A DNA stretch of 64,000 nt from Anammoximicrobium sp964486845 (GCA_964486845.1 CAZAQY010000013.1:1-64000), one strand, 5' to 3'. Positions 9,428 through 18,992 are shown, counted from the stretch's first letter. Notes: generated by a model from the sequence alone, not told the origin. Program-made: numbers and translations.

Positions 9428-9930
9428 CTGATCCTCCTACCGCGGCCGCCTCCCAGGAGGGACCGTCGCCTGGAGCTGCCCGGGCGGACGGCAAGCCTCG
9501 AAACGACGCTGGAAGGCGAAACGGGAAAGAAGGTTGCTCCGATCGGCGGTGAGCCAAAGGCTCAGCGGAGCACCGGCCGCACCCAGGCGGCGGAGGGTAG
9601 CGACCTCCGTGATGACAGGCGATCCGTCGTAGATACTCAACTTTTGGCCGGCGCCGTGACACGTCTGGTCAAGCGGCGCGAGTTCTTTTCCAGCCACGCC
9701 AACGGCGGGGGCGCTGGCCGTGGTGACGTCGTACGAAAGTCGCCGCAGGACGCGACCTGGGCGAAAGGGGGCGTCGTCGGCGCACGACCCACCCGACTTC
9801 AATCACGTGGTCTGTTCCGACGCGCGCTCCGCAGGGGCTGCAACGCAAGAGCCTGCGTGTTAAACTGCCGCCTGCGTCGCCACCGAGGAGTTGAACGTTC
9901 CAATCCGAATAGAGCCGCCAGGGGATTGTC
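9428..9930. other. 500-bp gene-poor stretch upstream of the sigma-factor gene
   Basis: No gene I can support. A minus-strand frame runs from the motif at 9648-9672 to a TAG 10 bp before the sigma-factor start, but it has no good start and shows no family resemblance. The rightward type IIG enzyme starts at the far end. Confidence 0.5.
9648..9672 (-). promoter_or_regulatory. Shared CGTGTCACG motif upstream of the sigma-factor gene
   Basis: On the minus strand TTGACCAGACGTGTCACG and a GC-rich tail, matching the copy before the WYL gene. TTGACC resembles a -35 box. It lies about 220 bp before the sigma-factor start. Confidence 0.45.
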
Positions 9931-12900
9931 GTGCCGATTGAACGGAAACCGCTATTTCGCCCTGACGTAATGCACCAGCATCTGGTCGCATTCCAACTGC
10001 CGGAACGCGTACAGACGTTCCGTCCGAAGCTGACGCACTGGGCTGACCTGATCGCGTCTGGCCGGGCCGACAAGCTGAACGAGAAGGAACTACTGCCCGA
10101 CTTCCTGACGGATTTCTTCGTCGAACTACTGGGTTACACGCGGCCCGCGGATGGCGGCCAACGCTACACGCTGTCTCGCGAAAAACACGTCCAAGTAGAC
10201 GGCAAGTACGCGGATGCCGTACTTGGGGACTTCAACGGCCACGAACGGCCCATTCTGGCCGTGGAAGGCAAAGGCACGAAGGATCCGCTGGATCGTCCCT
10301 GGGCCGGGCGGAAGATGTCGGCGGTGGATCAAGGCTATCGCTACGCCATCAACTTGCCGTGCGATTGGATTGTAATTACCTCGATGCGGCAGGTGCGGCT
10401 TTACTACAAGGGTGCGGACCAACTGACCTACGAACGGTTCGACGCCGAGGCGCTGGCCGACAACGAAAACATGCTCCGTCAGTTTGTGTACTTGCTCGGC
10501 GCCGAGCGCGCGGTCCCAGCGGAGGGACGCTGCCATCTGTACGCCTTGCTTGCCGAGTCGGAAAAGGTCGGCCGGGAACTGACCAAGAAGTTCTACGTCC
10601 AATACGGGGATATGCGGCAAGACGCCTTTGCCCGGCTGTGCCAGGATAATCCCCAGACGCCGCCCAAGACCGTCTTGTCATCCACGCAGAAGTTGCTGGA
10701 CCGCGTGCTCTTCTGTGCGTTTGCGGAAGATCGCGGTCTGCTGCCCGTCGACACCATCCGCAAGGCGTATGAGCACCGCGACCCGTACCATCCGCGGCCA
10801 ATCTACGACAACTTCCGCGGGCTGTTCCAGGCCATCAATGGCGGCAATGCGGCGTTGGGCATCCACGCCTACAACGGTGGCCTGTTCGCCGAAGACGCGA
10901 GTCTGGACGGCCTGCAAGTGTCGGACGAGGTCTGCGGTTATTTCCGTGACCTGGGCGACTATGACTACAGACCGCCCCATCAAGCCGCCGTGGCGACGGG
11001 CAAAGGGACGCTGATCGACGTCGACATCTTGGGCCACATCTTCGAGCAGTCGATCACCGACCTGGAACGGCTGCGCAACGAATTGGACGGCGTGGACGAG
11101 CCCAAGTCTCGACGGAAGAAGGAAGGGGCCTTCTACACGCCGTCGTTCATCACACGCTACATCATCGAACAAGCGTTGGGCGGCGTGCTGCGGGATCGTT
11201 TTGAGAGACTGCGACAGAAACAGCAGGAGGTGGCTCGCGGCACGGCTCGCAGCACTCTGGCCGATCCGACGGTGTACGCGCTGGACAAACTGAAGAAGCC
11301 AGAGCGCACGGCGCTGGTCGAGTTCTGGGAAGGATGGCAGGACGAATTGGCCGCCATCCGCCTGTTGGACCCGGCGTGCGGGAGCGGTGCGTTCCTGATT
11401 CAGGCGTTCGATCAACTGTACGCCGAGTATCAGGCGTCGAACGACCGGTTGAAGGAACTCGGCGTGAACCGTCCACTCTTGGATCTTGACAAGCGGATTC
11501 TGCAGGACAACCTCTACGGCGTGGATTTGAACGACGAGGCAGTCGAGATCTGCCGGCTGAGCCTGTGGATCAAGACGGCCCATCGGGGCAAGCCGCTGAC
11601 CAGCCTCGACCGCACAATCTGCGTGGGCAACAGCATCGTTGCCGATCCGGCGGTCGATCCCAAGGCATTCGACTGGCAACAGAACTTCCCCGAAGTGTTT
11701 CGCGACGGTGGCTTCGATGTGGTTGTCGCCAACCCGCCGTACGTCCGGCAGGAGCTTTTACAGCCGAGCAAGCCGTACTTGGAAACAGCGTATCGGACCT
11801 ACCACGGCATGGCCGACCTGTACGTGTACTTCTACGAGTTGGGGTTGCGGCTGTTGAAACCGGGTGGCCGGTTGTCCTTCATCGTGACGAACAAGTGGAT
11901 GAAGGCCAACTACGGCGAGCCGCTGCGGCGGTTCTTCGGCGAGCACGCCTGGATCGAGTCCGTCGTCGACTTCGGCCACGCCAAACAGATTTTCGAGGAC
12001 GCCGACGTGTTTCCGTCGATTTTGGTCGCGCGGCGACCGACGGACGAACCGAAGCCGACCGCGGCCCGGCTATGTTCGATTCCGCGAGAACAGCTGCGGA
12101 TCGACGACCTGAGCCGGCAGATCGAAGAGGAAGGAGTCGAACTCTCGCTTGCGCGGTTCGGTGCCGATGCGTGGCAGTTGGAGCCAGATGCCGTTTTGAA
12201 GCTCTGTGAACGGATCCGCAACGAACGCGTCCCTATGGGCGAGTTTGCTCGCGCAAATCCCGCTCGTGGCATCCTCACAGGCTTGAACGAGGCCTTCCTG
12301 ATCGATACGGCGACCAAGAATGCATTGGTTGAAGCGGACGCCAACTGTTCAGGGATCATCAAGCCCTACGTGCGCGGCCAGGACATCGACCGCTGGACCT
12401 CCGGCTGGGCCGGTCTGTGGATGATCGTCTTCAAGTCGAGCGGCGACCACACGTGGCCGTGGTCCGACGCGGCGGAGAACGCCGAAGATGTGTTCCGCCG
12501 GACCTACCCCAGCATCCATGCTCGATTCAAGCCGTTGGAGCCCGCACTGCGCAAGCGGCAAGATCAGGGAAAGAACTGGTGGGAGCTGCGTTCGTGTGCC
12601 TATTGGAATGAATTCGAGCGGCCCAAGATCGTGTACCAGGAAATCCAGTTTCACCCCAGCTACGCATTTGATCGCGCTGGGATGTTCGGAAACAACAAGA
12701 CGTTCTTCGTGCCGTGCGAAGACCTTTACCTCCTCGCCGTCCTGAACTCGCCCCTCATGTGGTGGTACAACTGGCGGTACCTGCCGCACATGAAAGACGA
12801 GGCATTGTCTCCAGTGGGGTTCCTGATGGAAACACTGCCGATCGCACAGCCGACCGATACCGTCCGCGAGAGGACGGTACAGGGTGCCCAACGTCTCATC

Positions 12901-13278
12901 GACATTCGGCAGGCCGAACAGACGCTGGCCCGGGACATCGTGGATTGGCTCCGCGTCGAGCACGAAATCGAGAAGCCAACCACCAAGCTGCAAACACCGC
13001 TGGGGCTGGACTCCGACGCCTTCGTGGGCGAAGTGAAAAAGGTGCGCGGCCGGGCCAAGCCTCTGTCGGCGGCGGCATTGAGGAGCTTGCGGGATGAGCA
13101 CGCCCGCACGATCGAACCGAGCCGTCAACTGATCGCCGAGGCGGCGAGGCTGGAGCGTCAGCTCGGCGATTTGGTGAATGAGGCCTATGGCCTGACGTCC
13201 GAGGAAGTGGGCCTGCTCTGGGACACCGCTCCGCCCCGAATGCCAATTGCCGATCCGCGAGGAGTTGGCCGCTGCTGA
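9931..13278 (+). CDS. Type IIG restriction-modification enzyme (Eco57I/TaqI-like)
   Basis: 1,115 residues that combine endonuclease and adenine methyltransferase. An N-terminal region (about 85-125) has a PD-(D/E)XK-like pattern (ADAVLGDF, then VEGKGTKD). The methylase has the SAM motif DPACGSGAFLIQAFD near residue 480 and catalytic NPPY near residue 601. The C-terminal third resembles the TaqI-like target-recognition region (GQDIDRWTSGW, KIVYQEI, FGNNKTFFV). The GTG start has an AGGGG site 6 bp upstream; ATG 9970 is the alternative. It stands alone, as type IIG enzymes can: one chain cuts unmodified DNA and methylates host DNA. The full length and intact motifs suggest it is active. Confidence 0.9.
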   Translation: MPIERKPLFRPDVMHQHLVAFQLPERVQTFRPKLTHWADLIASGRADKLNEKELLPDFLTDFFVELLGYTRPADGGQRYTLSREKHVQVDGKYADAVLGDFNGHERPILAVEGKGTKDPLDRPWAGRKMSAVDQGYRYAINLPCDWIVITSMRQVRLYYKGADQLTYERFDAEALADNENMLRQFVYLLGAERAVPAEGRCHLYALLAESEKVGRELTKKFYVQYGDMRQDAFARLCQDNPQTPPKTVLSSTQKLLDRVLFCAFAEDRGLLPVDTIRKAYEHRDPYHPRPIYDNFRGLFQAINGGNAALGIHAYNGGLFAEDASLDGLQVSDEVCGYFRDLGDYDYRPPHQAAVATGKGTLIDVDILGHIFEQSITDLERLRNELDGVDEPKSRRKKEGAFYTPSFITRYIIEQALGGVLRDRFERLRQKQQEVARGTARSTLADPTVYALDKLKKPERTALVEFWEGWQDELAAIRLLDPACGSGAFLIQAFDQLYAEYQASNDRLKELGVNRPLLDLDKRILQDNLYGVDLNDEAVEICRLSLWIKTAHRGKPLTSLDRTICVGNSIVADPAVDPKAFDWQQNFPEVFRDGGFDVVVANPPYVRQELLQPSKPYLETAYRTYHGMADLYVYFYELGLRLLKPGGRLSFIVTNKWMKANYGEPLRRFFGEHAWIESVVDFGHAKQIFEDADVFPSILVARRPTDEPKPTAARLCSIPREQLRIDDLSRQIEEEGVELSLARFGADAWQLEPDAVLKLCERIRNERVPMGEFARANPARGILTGLNEAFLIDTATKNALVEADANCSGIIKPYVRGQDIDRWTSGWAGLWMIVFKSSGDHTWPWSDAAENAEDVFRRTYPSIHARFKPLEPALRKRQDQGKNWWELRSCAYWNEFERPKIVYQEIQFHPSYAFDRAGMFGNNKTFFVPCEDLYLLAVLNSPLMWWYNWRYLPHMKDEALSPVGFLMETLPIAQPTDTVRERTVQGAQRLIDIRQAEQTLARDIVDWLRVEHEIEKPTTKLQTPLGLDSDAFVGEVKKVRGRAKPLSAAALRSLRDEHARTIEPSRQLIAEAARLERQLGDLVNEAYGLTSEEVGLLWDTAPPRMPIADPRGVGRC

Positions 13279-13642
13279 TCGCAGCTCGGCATAGAACACC
13301 AGTTGCGCGAGGCCATCTTTCAGCGATTCCCAATCCATCGCGATCGGCAAGCCGTTAGCCTCCGCGGGGTTAGTGATCATTTCCGTGATTGCCGCCCCAC
13401 CGTGTTGGCGTCAAGATAAGCAGGCGATCTCCGACTTGCCGACGCAAAGCCTTTACCGTCAATGCTTTTCGCTCCGGATGCTGTGTGCCAGTCACTGTGA
13501 TAACTCCCAAGCGGACCTTCATCGCCTTGCGGCGTGCAGCACGCGATCTGGGAATTCTGCAGGATACAGCAAATTCTTTTCGCGTAGGCACTTGCACGAA
13601 ATCTGCATGTTTGTAAAGTTATTGAACCAACGGAGTGCAATC
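13279..13642. other. 364-bp stretch with a possible minus-strand gene remnant
   Basis: On the minus strand a frame from ATG 13522 (MKVRLGVITVTGTQHP...) ends in TAA at 13370. A second frame starting at an overlapping ATG (13380) reads ITNPAEANGLPIAMDWESLKDGLAQLVFY before running into the restriction gene. Both look protein-like and could be pieces of one frameshifted, truncated gene. No family recognised. Confidence 0.3.
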
Positions 13643-14782
13643 GTGGCAAAGAACATCGTCAGTCGCGTGGATCGACATCTTGCTCGCCGGTTGCGAGAGG
13701 CTCGCCGGGAAAGCGGGCTTTCCACTCGCGCTGTGGCAAAGACGCTGCCGGCTAGGCTGGCCGTTTCGCATACGACGATCGCGAGCTACGAGAACGGTGT
13801 GACTGTCCCGCCCATAGATGTATTGGCCGCACTCGCTGACATCTATCGTCGCCCGCTCAACTGGTTCCTGGAAAGTCGAGCGTGCCTAACCGGATTCCGC
13901 TATCGGAACCTGAAGGGGCGAGTTCCCATATCCGAGCAGCGGCAGTTCGAAGCTGTGGCGGGGAAGTGGATTGACGCCTACTTCAACCTCGAGCGGCATC
14001 TCCGGCAGCCGCCCCGCTCAAAGCCGTTCTCTGCTGGCCTGGAATTATCGCCACAGGACCTGGCCGAAAGGGTGCGCAAGAGTTTCTTGGACCTCGACGA
14101 CGACGAGCCGGTACAAAATATTGTCGGTGTGCTTGAGTCGTTTTCGGCGTGGGCGTTGGAAATCAAGGCGTCATTCGGCGTGGATGGAGCCACCGCTCGG
14201 CACGGAGATGATTTTGTGGTAGTCTTGAACCCTGGTATCGCAAACGAACGGGTGAGGATGAACGCCGCCCACGAATTGGCCTACCTCCTCTATGATGACT
14301 GCAAGGAGGAGTTGGGTTGGGCCGACAGCGACGTGGAAGGACGGGCATATTCGTTCGCAACGTCACTCCTGCTACCACACTCCCAGCTCGACGCAGCCTT
14401 TGAAGGCAAGTCCTTCCTAAAGCTGATCCAATACAAAGAGAAGTTCGGCGTATCTCTGGCAGCCATGATTTACATGGCGGAGAAGACCCGCGTCATCAAC
14501 ACAACTACATCGCGATGGTTGTGGGCGGAGATGTCGCGTCGAGGGTGGCGACATCGCGAACCGGGGTACGTCTGGCGCGATCGCGCGATCGCGTTCGAGA
14601 CTATGCTCGAGTGCGCAATCCAAACCAAGAAGCTGACGTGGATTGAGGCCGAACGGATCACGGGCATCAGAGAAGAAGAACTTCGCAAGCGTCTTGCTGA
14701 CATCACGAACCCCGACAGTCGCAACGATGTGGAAGGAGGTGAACCGTCGTCGAATGCGATTCCGTTCAAGTTGGCGGAGTAG
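13643..14782 (+). CDS. XRE-family regulator with degenerate ImmA/IrrE-like domain
   Basis: 379 residues. Residues about 8-70 are an XRE helix-turn-helix (LREARRESGLSTRAVAKTL, then HTTIASYENGV). The rest resembles the ImmA/IrrE (DUF955) metallopeptidase domain that often follows such an HTH. The usual HExxH zinc motif reads HELAY here (His210, Glu211), so the second zinc ligand is Tyr and peptidase activity is doubtful. The GTG start at 13643 has CGGAG 7 bp upstream; ATG 13607 in the same frame has no ribosome site. Such proteins regulate mobile elements or stress genes. It sits between the type IIG enzyme and the Argonaute system, so it may control island genes; that is inference. Confidence 0.75.
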   Translation: MAKNIVSRVDRHLARRLREARRESGLSTRAVAKTLPARLAVSHTTIASYENGVTVPPIDVLAALADIYRRPLNWFLESRACLTGFRYRNLKGRVPISEQRQFEAVAGKWIDAYFNLERHLRQPPRSKPFSAGLELSPQDLAERVRKSFLDLDDDEPVQNIVGVLESFSAWALEIKASFGVDGATARHGDDFVVVLNPGIANERVRMNAAHELAYLLYDDCKEELGWADSDVEGRAYSFATSLLLPHSQLDAAFEGKSFLKLIQYKEKFGVSLAAMIYMAEKTRVINTTTSRWLWAEMSRRGWRHREPGYVWRDRAIAFETMLECAIQTKKLTWIEAERITGIREEELRKRLADITNPDSRNDVEGGEPSSNAIPFKLAE

Positions 14783-14869
14783 GTCAAACACAGAAGGAAG
14801 ACCGGGAGCGGCGTCAGAACTCGTGTTAGGGTGAGACGTTGTCTCGGAGATCTAACGGAGTAAAAAGCG

Positions 14870-15418
14870 ATGAAAACGCGCAGACGATCAATCAAACTTT
14901 TCGACCATGAACGATGGTTGCTTGTGGAAATGTACCTGCGGCGGCGCATTCCGATCGATCAGTATGACAGCAGGTCAGTGGACTTGGCCAATTTGGTTGA
15001 GGAATGGAAACGCCTAACAGGGCGGCAGGATGGCGGTGGTGACCTGATTCACTACATGCGGCTGCAGCGCAAGAACGGGTGTTGGGTAACCTTAGATGGC
15101 AACCATGAGGCTGCGCCCCCGCTGGTGCCACTGTCCGCCGAGGAGACCGAGATCCTCGTGAACATTTACTACGAGAACGTCACCGTTCTCGGAAATGGCT
15201 CGGACGTTCTCGCCTACGAGGAACAGATCAAGCGATTCATCGCGAGGGAATTCGCGGATCAAGCTGGGCGCTTTGTGACCGCAGATGAGCTCGTAGGCAA
15301 ACTAACAGCCCTTCGCAAGCGGGGGTTACTGCCAAGAGCGCAGGACTACAACAAACCCGATGGTGCTGGGTTCTGTGACATAGACGAAGTTGACCGCCGT
15401 GGCCAGGCAGCCGGATAG
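14870..15418 (+). CDS. Hypothetical protein upstream of the Argonaute system
   Basis: 182 residues from ATG 14870 (TAACGGAG upstream). It is charged and mostly helical, with no membrane segment or recognisable motif. Residues 95-165 (SAEETEILVNIYYENV ... ADELVGKLTALRKRGLL) look like paired helices. It is separated by 88 bp from the ImmA-like gene and by 284 bp from the TIR-APAZ gene, all in one direction. It may belong to the island's defence functions, but I do not recognise it. Confidence 0.6.
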   Translation: MKTRRRSIKLFDHERWLLVEMYLRRRIPIDQYDSRSVDLANLVEEWKRLTGRQDGGGDLIHYMRLQRKNGCWVTLDGNHEAAPPLVPLSAEETEILVNIYYENVTVLGNGSDVLAYEEQIKRFIAREFADQAGRFVTADELVGKLTALRKRGLLPRAQDYNKPDGAGFCDIDEVDRRGQAAG

Positions 15419-15701
15419 CGTGTCCGCAGATTCTGGTTCCCACCCAGAGGGTCGGCCAAGCACCATCCGCCCGCTGAAGGCGATCCACTGTGACGGTTCC
15501 AGCCAGGGCAATGGGACAACGACTGTATCAGGAAGCGTCGTCTCCGCATGGGTGGACCAACGTTCCCGACCAGAGCTTGCTCAGTCAACACGGAGGCGCC
15601 TTGTCATTCGGGCGGCACAGACGTGCGGCCACTCCAGAGTGGCCGATGACCAAATCGTTCAGCCTACGTTGAGTGAACAGAACAACGACACGAGGTGCAT
15701 C

Positions 15702-17108
15702 ATGGATGGCCGGCTTCCCCCTCTCACGGATCGGAACGTGATCTTCATCAGCCACGCGAACCCTGAGGACAACGCTTTCGCGACATGGCTCACCCTCAGG
15801 CTGACCCGCGAGGGTTACCGCGTCTGGTGCGATGTCGCGAACCTTATGGGCGGCGATGATTTCTGGAACGACATCGAGACGGCGATTCGCAATCACGCGC
15901 GCAAGTTCATTTTCGTTGTTACCCGCACGTCCAACCGCAAACAGGGCACACTGCAGGAACTTGCCGTTGCCGTCGATGTAGCCCGCCGGCTCAACGAAGC
16001 CGGGTTCGTGGTCCCCATCAAGTGCGATGACCTTCCGTACGCAGAGCACAACATTCAGATTCATCGTTTGAACGCGTTGACATTCACGGCAGGTTGGCAG
16101 CAGGGGCTTGTAAGTCTGCTGACAACCCTCGATGACGCAGGAGTCCCCCGGCCATTGGAAAATGGTGCCATCCGCGTCGCTTCGTGGTGGAACGAGAATC
16201 GTTTGAACCACGACATCCTCAGACGCAGCCCCGAATCACTCTGGACGAACTGGTTTCCGCTGAAAGGGCTTCCACGCCATTTTCGGGTTTGGGATATCCC
16301 GGAAGACGCAAGACTCCCCGACCGATTCCCATACCCTACTTACCGGATCGAGCGCTGGTTGTTCTCCTTTGCCGATTCCGCAGCTTTAACAGAGACCGGC
16401 GAATCGCCCACCGGAGGGCGAGGACGGCGTGTCAATCTGCATTTACGCCGTGAGCCAGCGAAGAGGACCGGCTTGAAGCGGTACGAAGTAATCACCGCCG
16501 TCAAACAACTCATCAGGCAGGCCTGGGCCAAGATGGCGAGAGATAGGTCGTTGCCGCTCTACGACTTGTCGCGAGGGCGACAGACGCTCTGGTTCCCGAA
16601 ATCTGCCACGGATGGAAACACTGTGGAATTCGACGGCGTCGACGGCAAGAAGGGTCGGCGAGACCTGTGCGGATATAAGACGATCAGTCGGGCGGGCGGT
16701 GGCAAGGATAGGCGGTACTGGCATTTTGGGCTTGAGGCCGTCCCGCTACTCTACCCGTCGCCTGTGTTAGCTCTGAAGTCGCACGTTGTCTTCACGCAGG
16801 ACGGAAAGACCGCGGTCAACGAACCGAAATACCAACACCGCGCACGTCGGAACCAGTGCGCCATGTGGTGGAACGACAAATGGCGAGACTTGACGTTGGC
16901 CTCGGTGACTGAGCTAGCTGCAGAAGGCGTGGTGTCACTGCCTGTGGCTCCTTCGGCGTCGCTGGTCATGGAATGGCGGCCTGTCAAGTATCGGGCAGAC
17001 GTAAGCTACCAAGACGCAGACGTTCGCCCAGCTGCCGCCGAGATCATTGGTGAAGACGAACTGGGAGACGACAATGAAGTTGAAGAGTCGGAAACGGTCG
17101 AGGCCTAA
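15702..17108 (+). CDS. TIR-APAZ effector of a SPARTA-type Argonaute system
   Basis: 468 residues. Residues about 10-150 form a TIR domain (VIFISHANPEDNAFATWL, GYRVWCDVANLMGGDDFW); Glu86 in GTLQEL is the likely NADase glutamate. The C-terminal half carries the APAZ signature: RRNQCAMWWNDKWRDL near residues 378-395, preceded by a strand-rich stretch (RRDLCGYKT, HVVFTQDG). APAZ corresponds to the N and linker parts missing from short Argonautes. In known SPARTA systems this subunit pairs with a short Argonaute and, when the guide RNA finds invader DNA, destroys NAD(P). ATG 15702 was chosen for the AGGTG just upstream and because it begins right before the TIR fold; the frame is open further upstream. 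The next gene overlaps by 35 bp. Confidence 0.85.
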   Translation: MDGRLPPLTDRNVIFISHANPEDNAFATWLTLRLTREGYRVWCDVANLMGGDDFWNDIETAIRNHARKFIFVVTRTSNRKQGTLQELAVAVDVARRLNEAGFVVPIKCDDLPYAEHNIQIHRLNALTFTAGWQQGLVSLLTTLDDAGVPRPLENGAIRVASWWNENRLNHDILRRSPESLWTNWFPLKGLPRHFRVWDIPEDARLPDRFPYPTYRIERWLFSFADSAALTETGESPTGGRGRRVNLHLRREPAKRTGLKRYEVITAVKQLIRQAWAKMARDRSLPLYDLSRGRQTLWFPKSATDGNTVEFDGVDGKKGRRDLCGYKTISRAGGGKDRRYWHFGLEAVPLLYPSPVLALKSHVVFTQDGKTAVNEPKYQHRARRNQCAMWWNDKWRDLTLASVTELAAEGVVSLPVAPSASLVMEWRPVKYRADVSYQDADVRPAAAEIIGEDELGDDNEVEESETVEA

Positions 17109-18630
17109 GATCTTGACTATCAGCGAGCCAAAGCTGCTGTTCAACTATGAGCAGGCCACGGAGGATCCCCGGGATGGACTCACTCTCTTCGGGCCGTTGG
17201 AACGGGGAAAACCGTATGGGATTCGATTTGCCGTTGTCGGTACGCCGGATGGTATCCGCCGATTTCGTCAATGGCTTGTCAGCATCCAACTTCCGATGGG
17301 CAATCCTGCGGACTGCGCTCGACCGACCTTCCCTGGGTTCGAGGCGGCATTCGGGATACCGTGGAAACCCGCTCCTCAATTTGAAATTGCTGTCGACGAG
17401 GCGGAACTGCATCGCCGTATCAACTACTCGGATGCCCATCATCGAGTATACAAGGCTGTCGACCTTTACGAAGACGCGATCGTGAAAACCTTCACGTCCG
17501 AAGACTCGCCTGTTGACCTTTGGTTCATCATCGTTCCAGACGATGTTTACCGTAACTGCCGCCCAAAGTCCACCGTATCCGCCGGCAGCAGGATCGACTC
17601 GTGTGGGGATCTGTCGGATCGCGAGGTCGCTGACGCCGCCCGCGGGCAGCAACTCATGTTCGGGAATGACTTGGCAGTCGAATTATCCAAGGCGTACGAG
17701 TTCGAGGTCAACTTCCACAATCAGCTAAAAGCGCGTCTGCTGAAGAAGCAGATCGTCACGCAGATCGTGCGCGAAAGCACAATCGCCTACAGCGAGATTC
17801 TTAACAACTCCGGCAAACCGCTCCGCGATCTTTCGAAGGTACAGCAAGACATCGCTTGGCACTTGTCAACGGCGGCCTTCTACAAGTCCGGCGGACGGCC
17901 TTGGAAGATCAACGCGATGAGAGATGGGGTGTGTTACATCGGCATCGTGTTCAAGCATGTCGAGTTATCCAAGGACCCGCGGATGGCCTGCTGCGCCGCG
18001 CAGATGTTTCTGGACTCTGGGGACGGAGTCGTTTTCAAGGGAAACAATGGACCGTGGTATACGGGAAGGCGAGGCCAATTCCACGTCGATGAAGCCTCAG
18101 CCCGGGAACTCATCAAGAAGGCGATCGAGACGTATCGCGAGAAGCATCCCCTGAAGAGGCCGCCAAGCGAGCTCTTCGTTCACGCCAAGACGAAGTTTGA
18201 CGAGGCTGAATGGCGGGGTTTCACGAGCGCGGCAGGCCGCGAGACGAATGTCGTTGCAGTGCAGATTCAAAGCGAATTCGATTTCAAACTGTTCCGGCCG
18301 GGCAAAAACCCCGTGCTCCGTGGAACAGCACTGCCCATCGATGACAACTTGGGGTACATCTGGACCCGCGGCTTGGTCCCAAGGCTCCGGACGTACGTGG
18401 GAAAGGAGGTTCCGAATCCGCTTGTCGTGAAGATCTGCCGGGGCGAGGCCGACATGAAGATGGTGCTTGCGGACGTCCTGGGCCTCACGAAGCTCAACTA
18501 CAACGCGTGCAGGTTTGGCGACGGCGAGCCAGTGACCCTCAAGTTTGCGGACGCAGTCGGTGAGATACTCACCGCCGGACCAGTTTTTGACGACGACGTT
18601 CCGCCGTTACCGTTCAAACACTATGTCTGA
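17074..18630 (+). CDS. Short prokaryotic Argonaute (MID-PIWI), catalytically inactive type
   Basis: 518 residues, the usual size of a short Argonaute, with no PAZ or N domain. The PIWI half starts near residue 258 (DIAWHLSTAAFYKSGGRPWK) and continues to the C-terminus (ELFVHAKTKFDEAEW, PVLRGTALPIDDNLGYIWT, LTKLNYNACRFGDGEPVTL). Where slicing Argonautes have the first catalytic Asp there is GIVFK (about residues 290-294), so DNA or RNA cutting is not expected. It should hold the guide and recognise target. ATG 17074 follows GGGAG and lies inside the TIR-APAZ gene (35-bp overlap), pointing to translational coupling and a 1:1 complex. Confidence 0.85.
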   Translation: MKLKSRKRSRPKILTISEPKLLFNYEQATEDPRDGLTLFGPLERGKPYGIRFAVVGTPDGIRRFRQWLVSIQLPMGNPADCARPTFPGFEAAFGIPWKPAPQFEIAVDEAELHRRINYSDAHHRVYKAVDLYEDAIVKTFTSEDSPVDLWFIIVPDDVYRNCRPKSTVSAGSRIDSCGDLSDREVADAARGQQLMFGNDLAVELSKAYEFEVNFHNQLKARLLKKQIVTQIVRESTIAYSEILNNSGKPLRDLSKVQQDIAWHLSTAAFYKSGGRPWKINAMRDGVCYIGIVFKHVELSKDPRMACCAAQMFLDSGDGVVFKGNNGPWYTGRRGQFHVDEASARELIKKAIETYREKHPLKRPPSELFVHAKTKFDEAEWRGFTSAAGRETNVVAVQIQSEFDFKLFRPGKNPVLRGTALPIDDNLGYIWTRGLVPRLRTYVGKEVPNPLVVKICRGEADMKMVLADVLGLTKLNYNACRFGDGEPVTLKFADAVGEILTAGPVFDDDVPPLPFKHYV

Positions 18631-18767
18631 CCAATCTGGCAGCAGCTTCGGACGCTATTCAGCCGGGGCCGTTGGCCTTCGCGAGAGCCGTGTAAACGGC
18701 CGCGGTTCGCGGCGTCTCGTTCGTGGCTGGTGACGGGTCGATATTGACCGACAGAGCGAGAACGTCG

Positions 18768-18992
18768 CTATGTCTCCGCGCAGGCGTGCATGACCTCGAA
18801 CTGGTCGGGCGGCACCGAGAGCATCAACTTCCGTCCGTTGTCCCAGTTGACTTCCACCTGCAGCCACTGGCCCCCGCTGGAGCCGTGCGGATGCACGGCT
18901 TGTACCGTGCCTGTGGTGCCCTGCGGAACGGGATCTGGGTCGTCGGGCATGGCGACCAGTCTGATTCGGTCGCCGGGCTGGGGTGCGGTCAT
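18768..18992 (-). CDS. DUF4314 family protein
   Basis: 74 residues from ATG 18992 with an AAGGAG site. The sequence matches DUF4314: PGDRIRLVAMPDDPDPVP, a TGTV turn, then VNWDNGRKLMLSVPPDQFE. This small beta-barrel-like domain is common in phages and mobile elements; its function is unknown. It may mark the left part of the prophage. Confidence 0.75.
   Translation of the reverse strand: MTAPQPGDRIRLVAMPDDPDPVPQGTTGTVQAVHPHGSSGGQWLQVEVNWDNGRKLMLSVPPDQFEVMHACAET

Noticed and set aside
9437..9802. Minus-strand frame just upstream of the sigma-factor gene
   Set aside because: No convincing start or family; its nearness to the sigma start may be chance.
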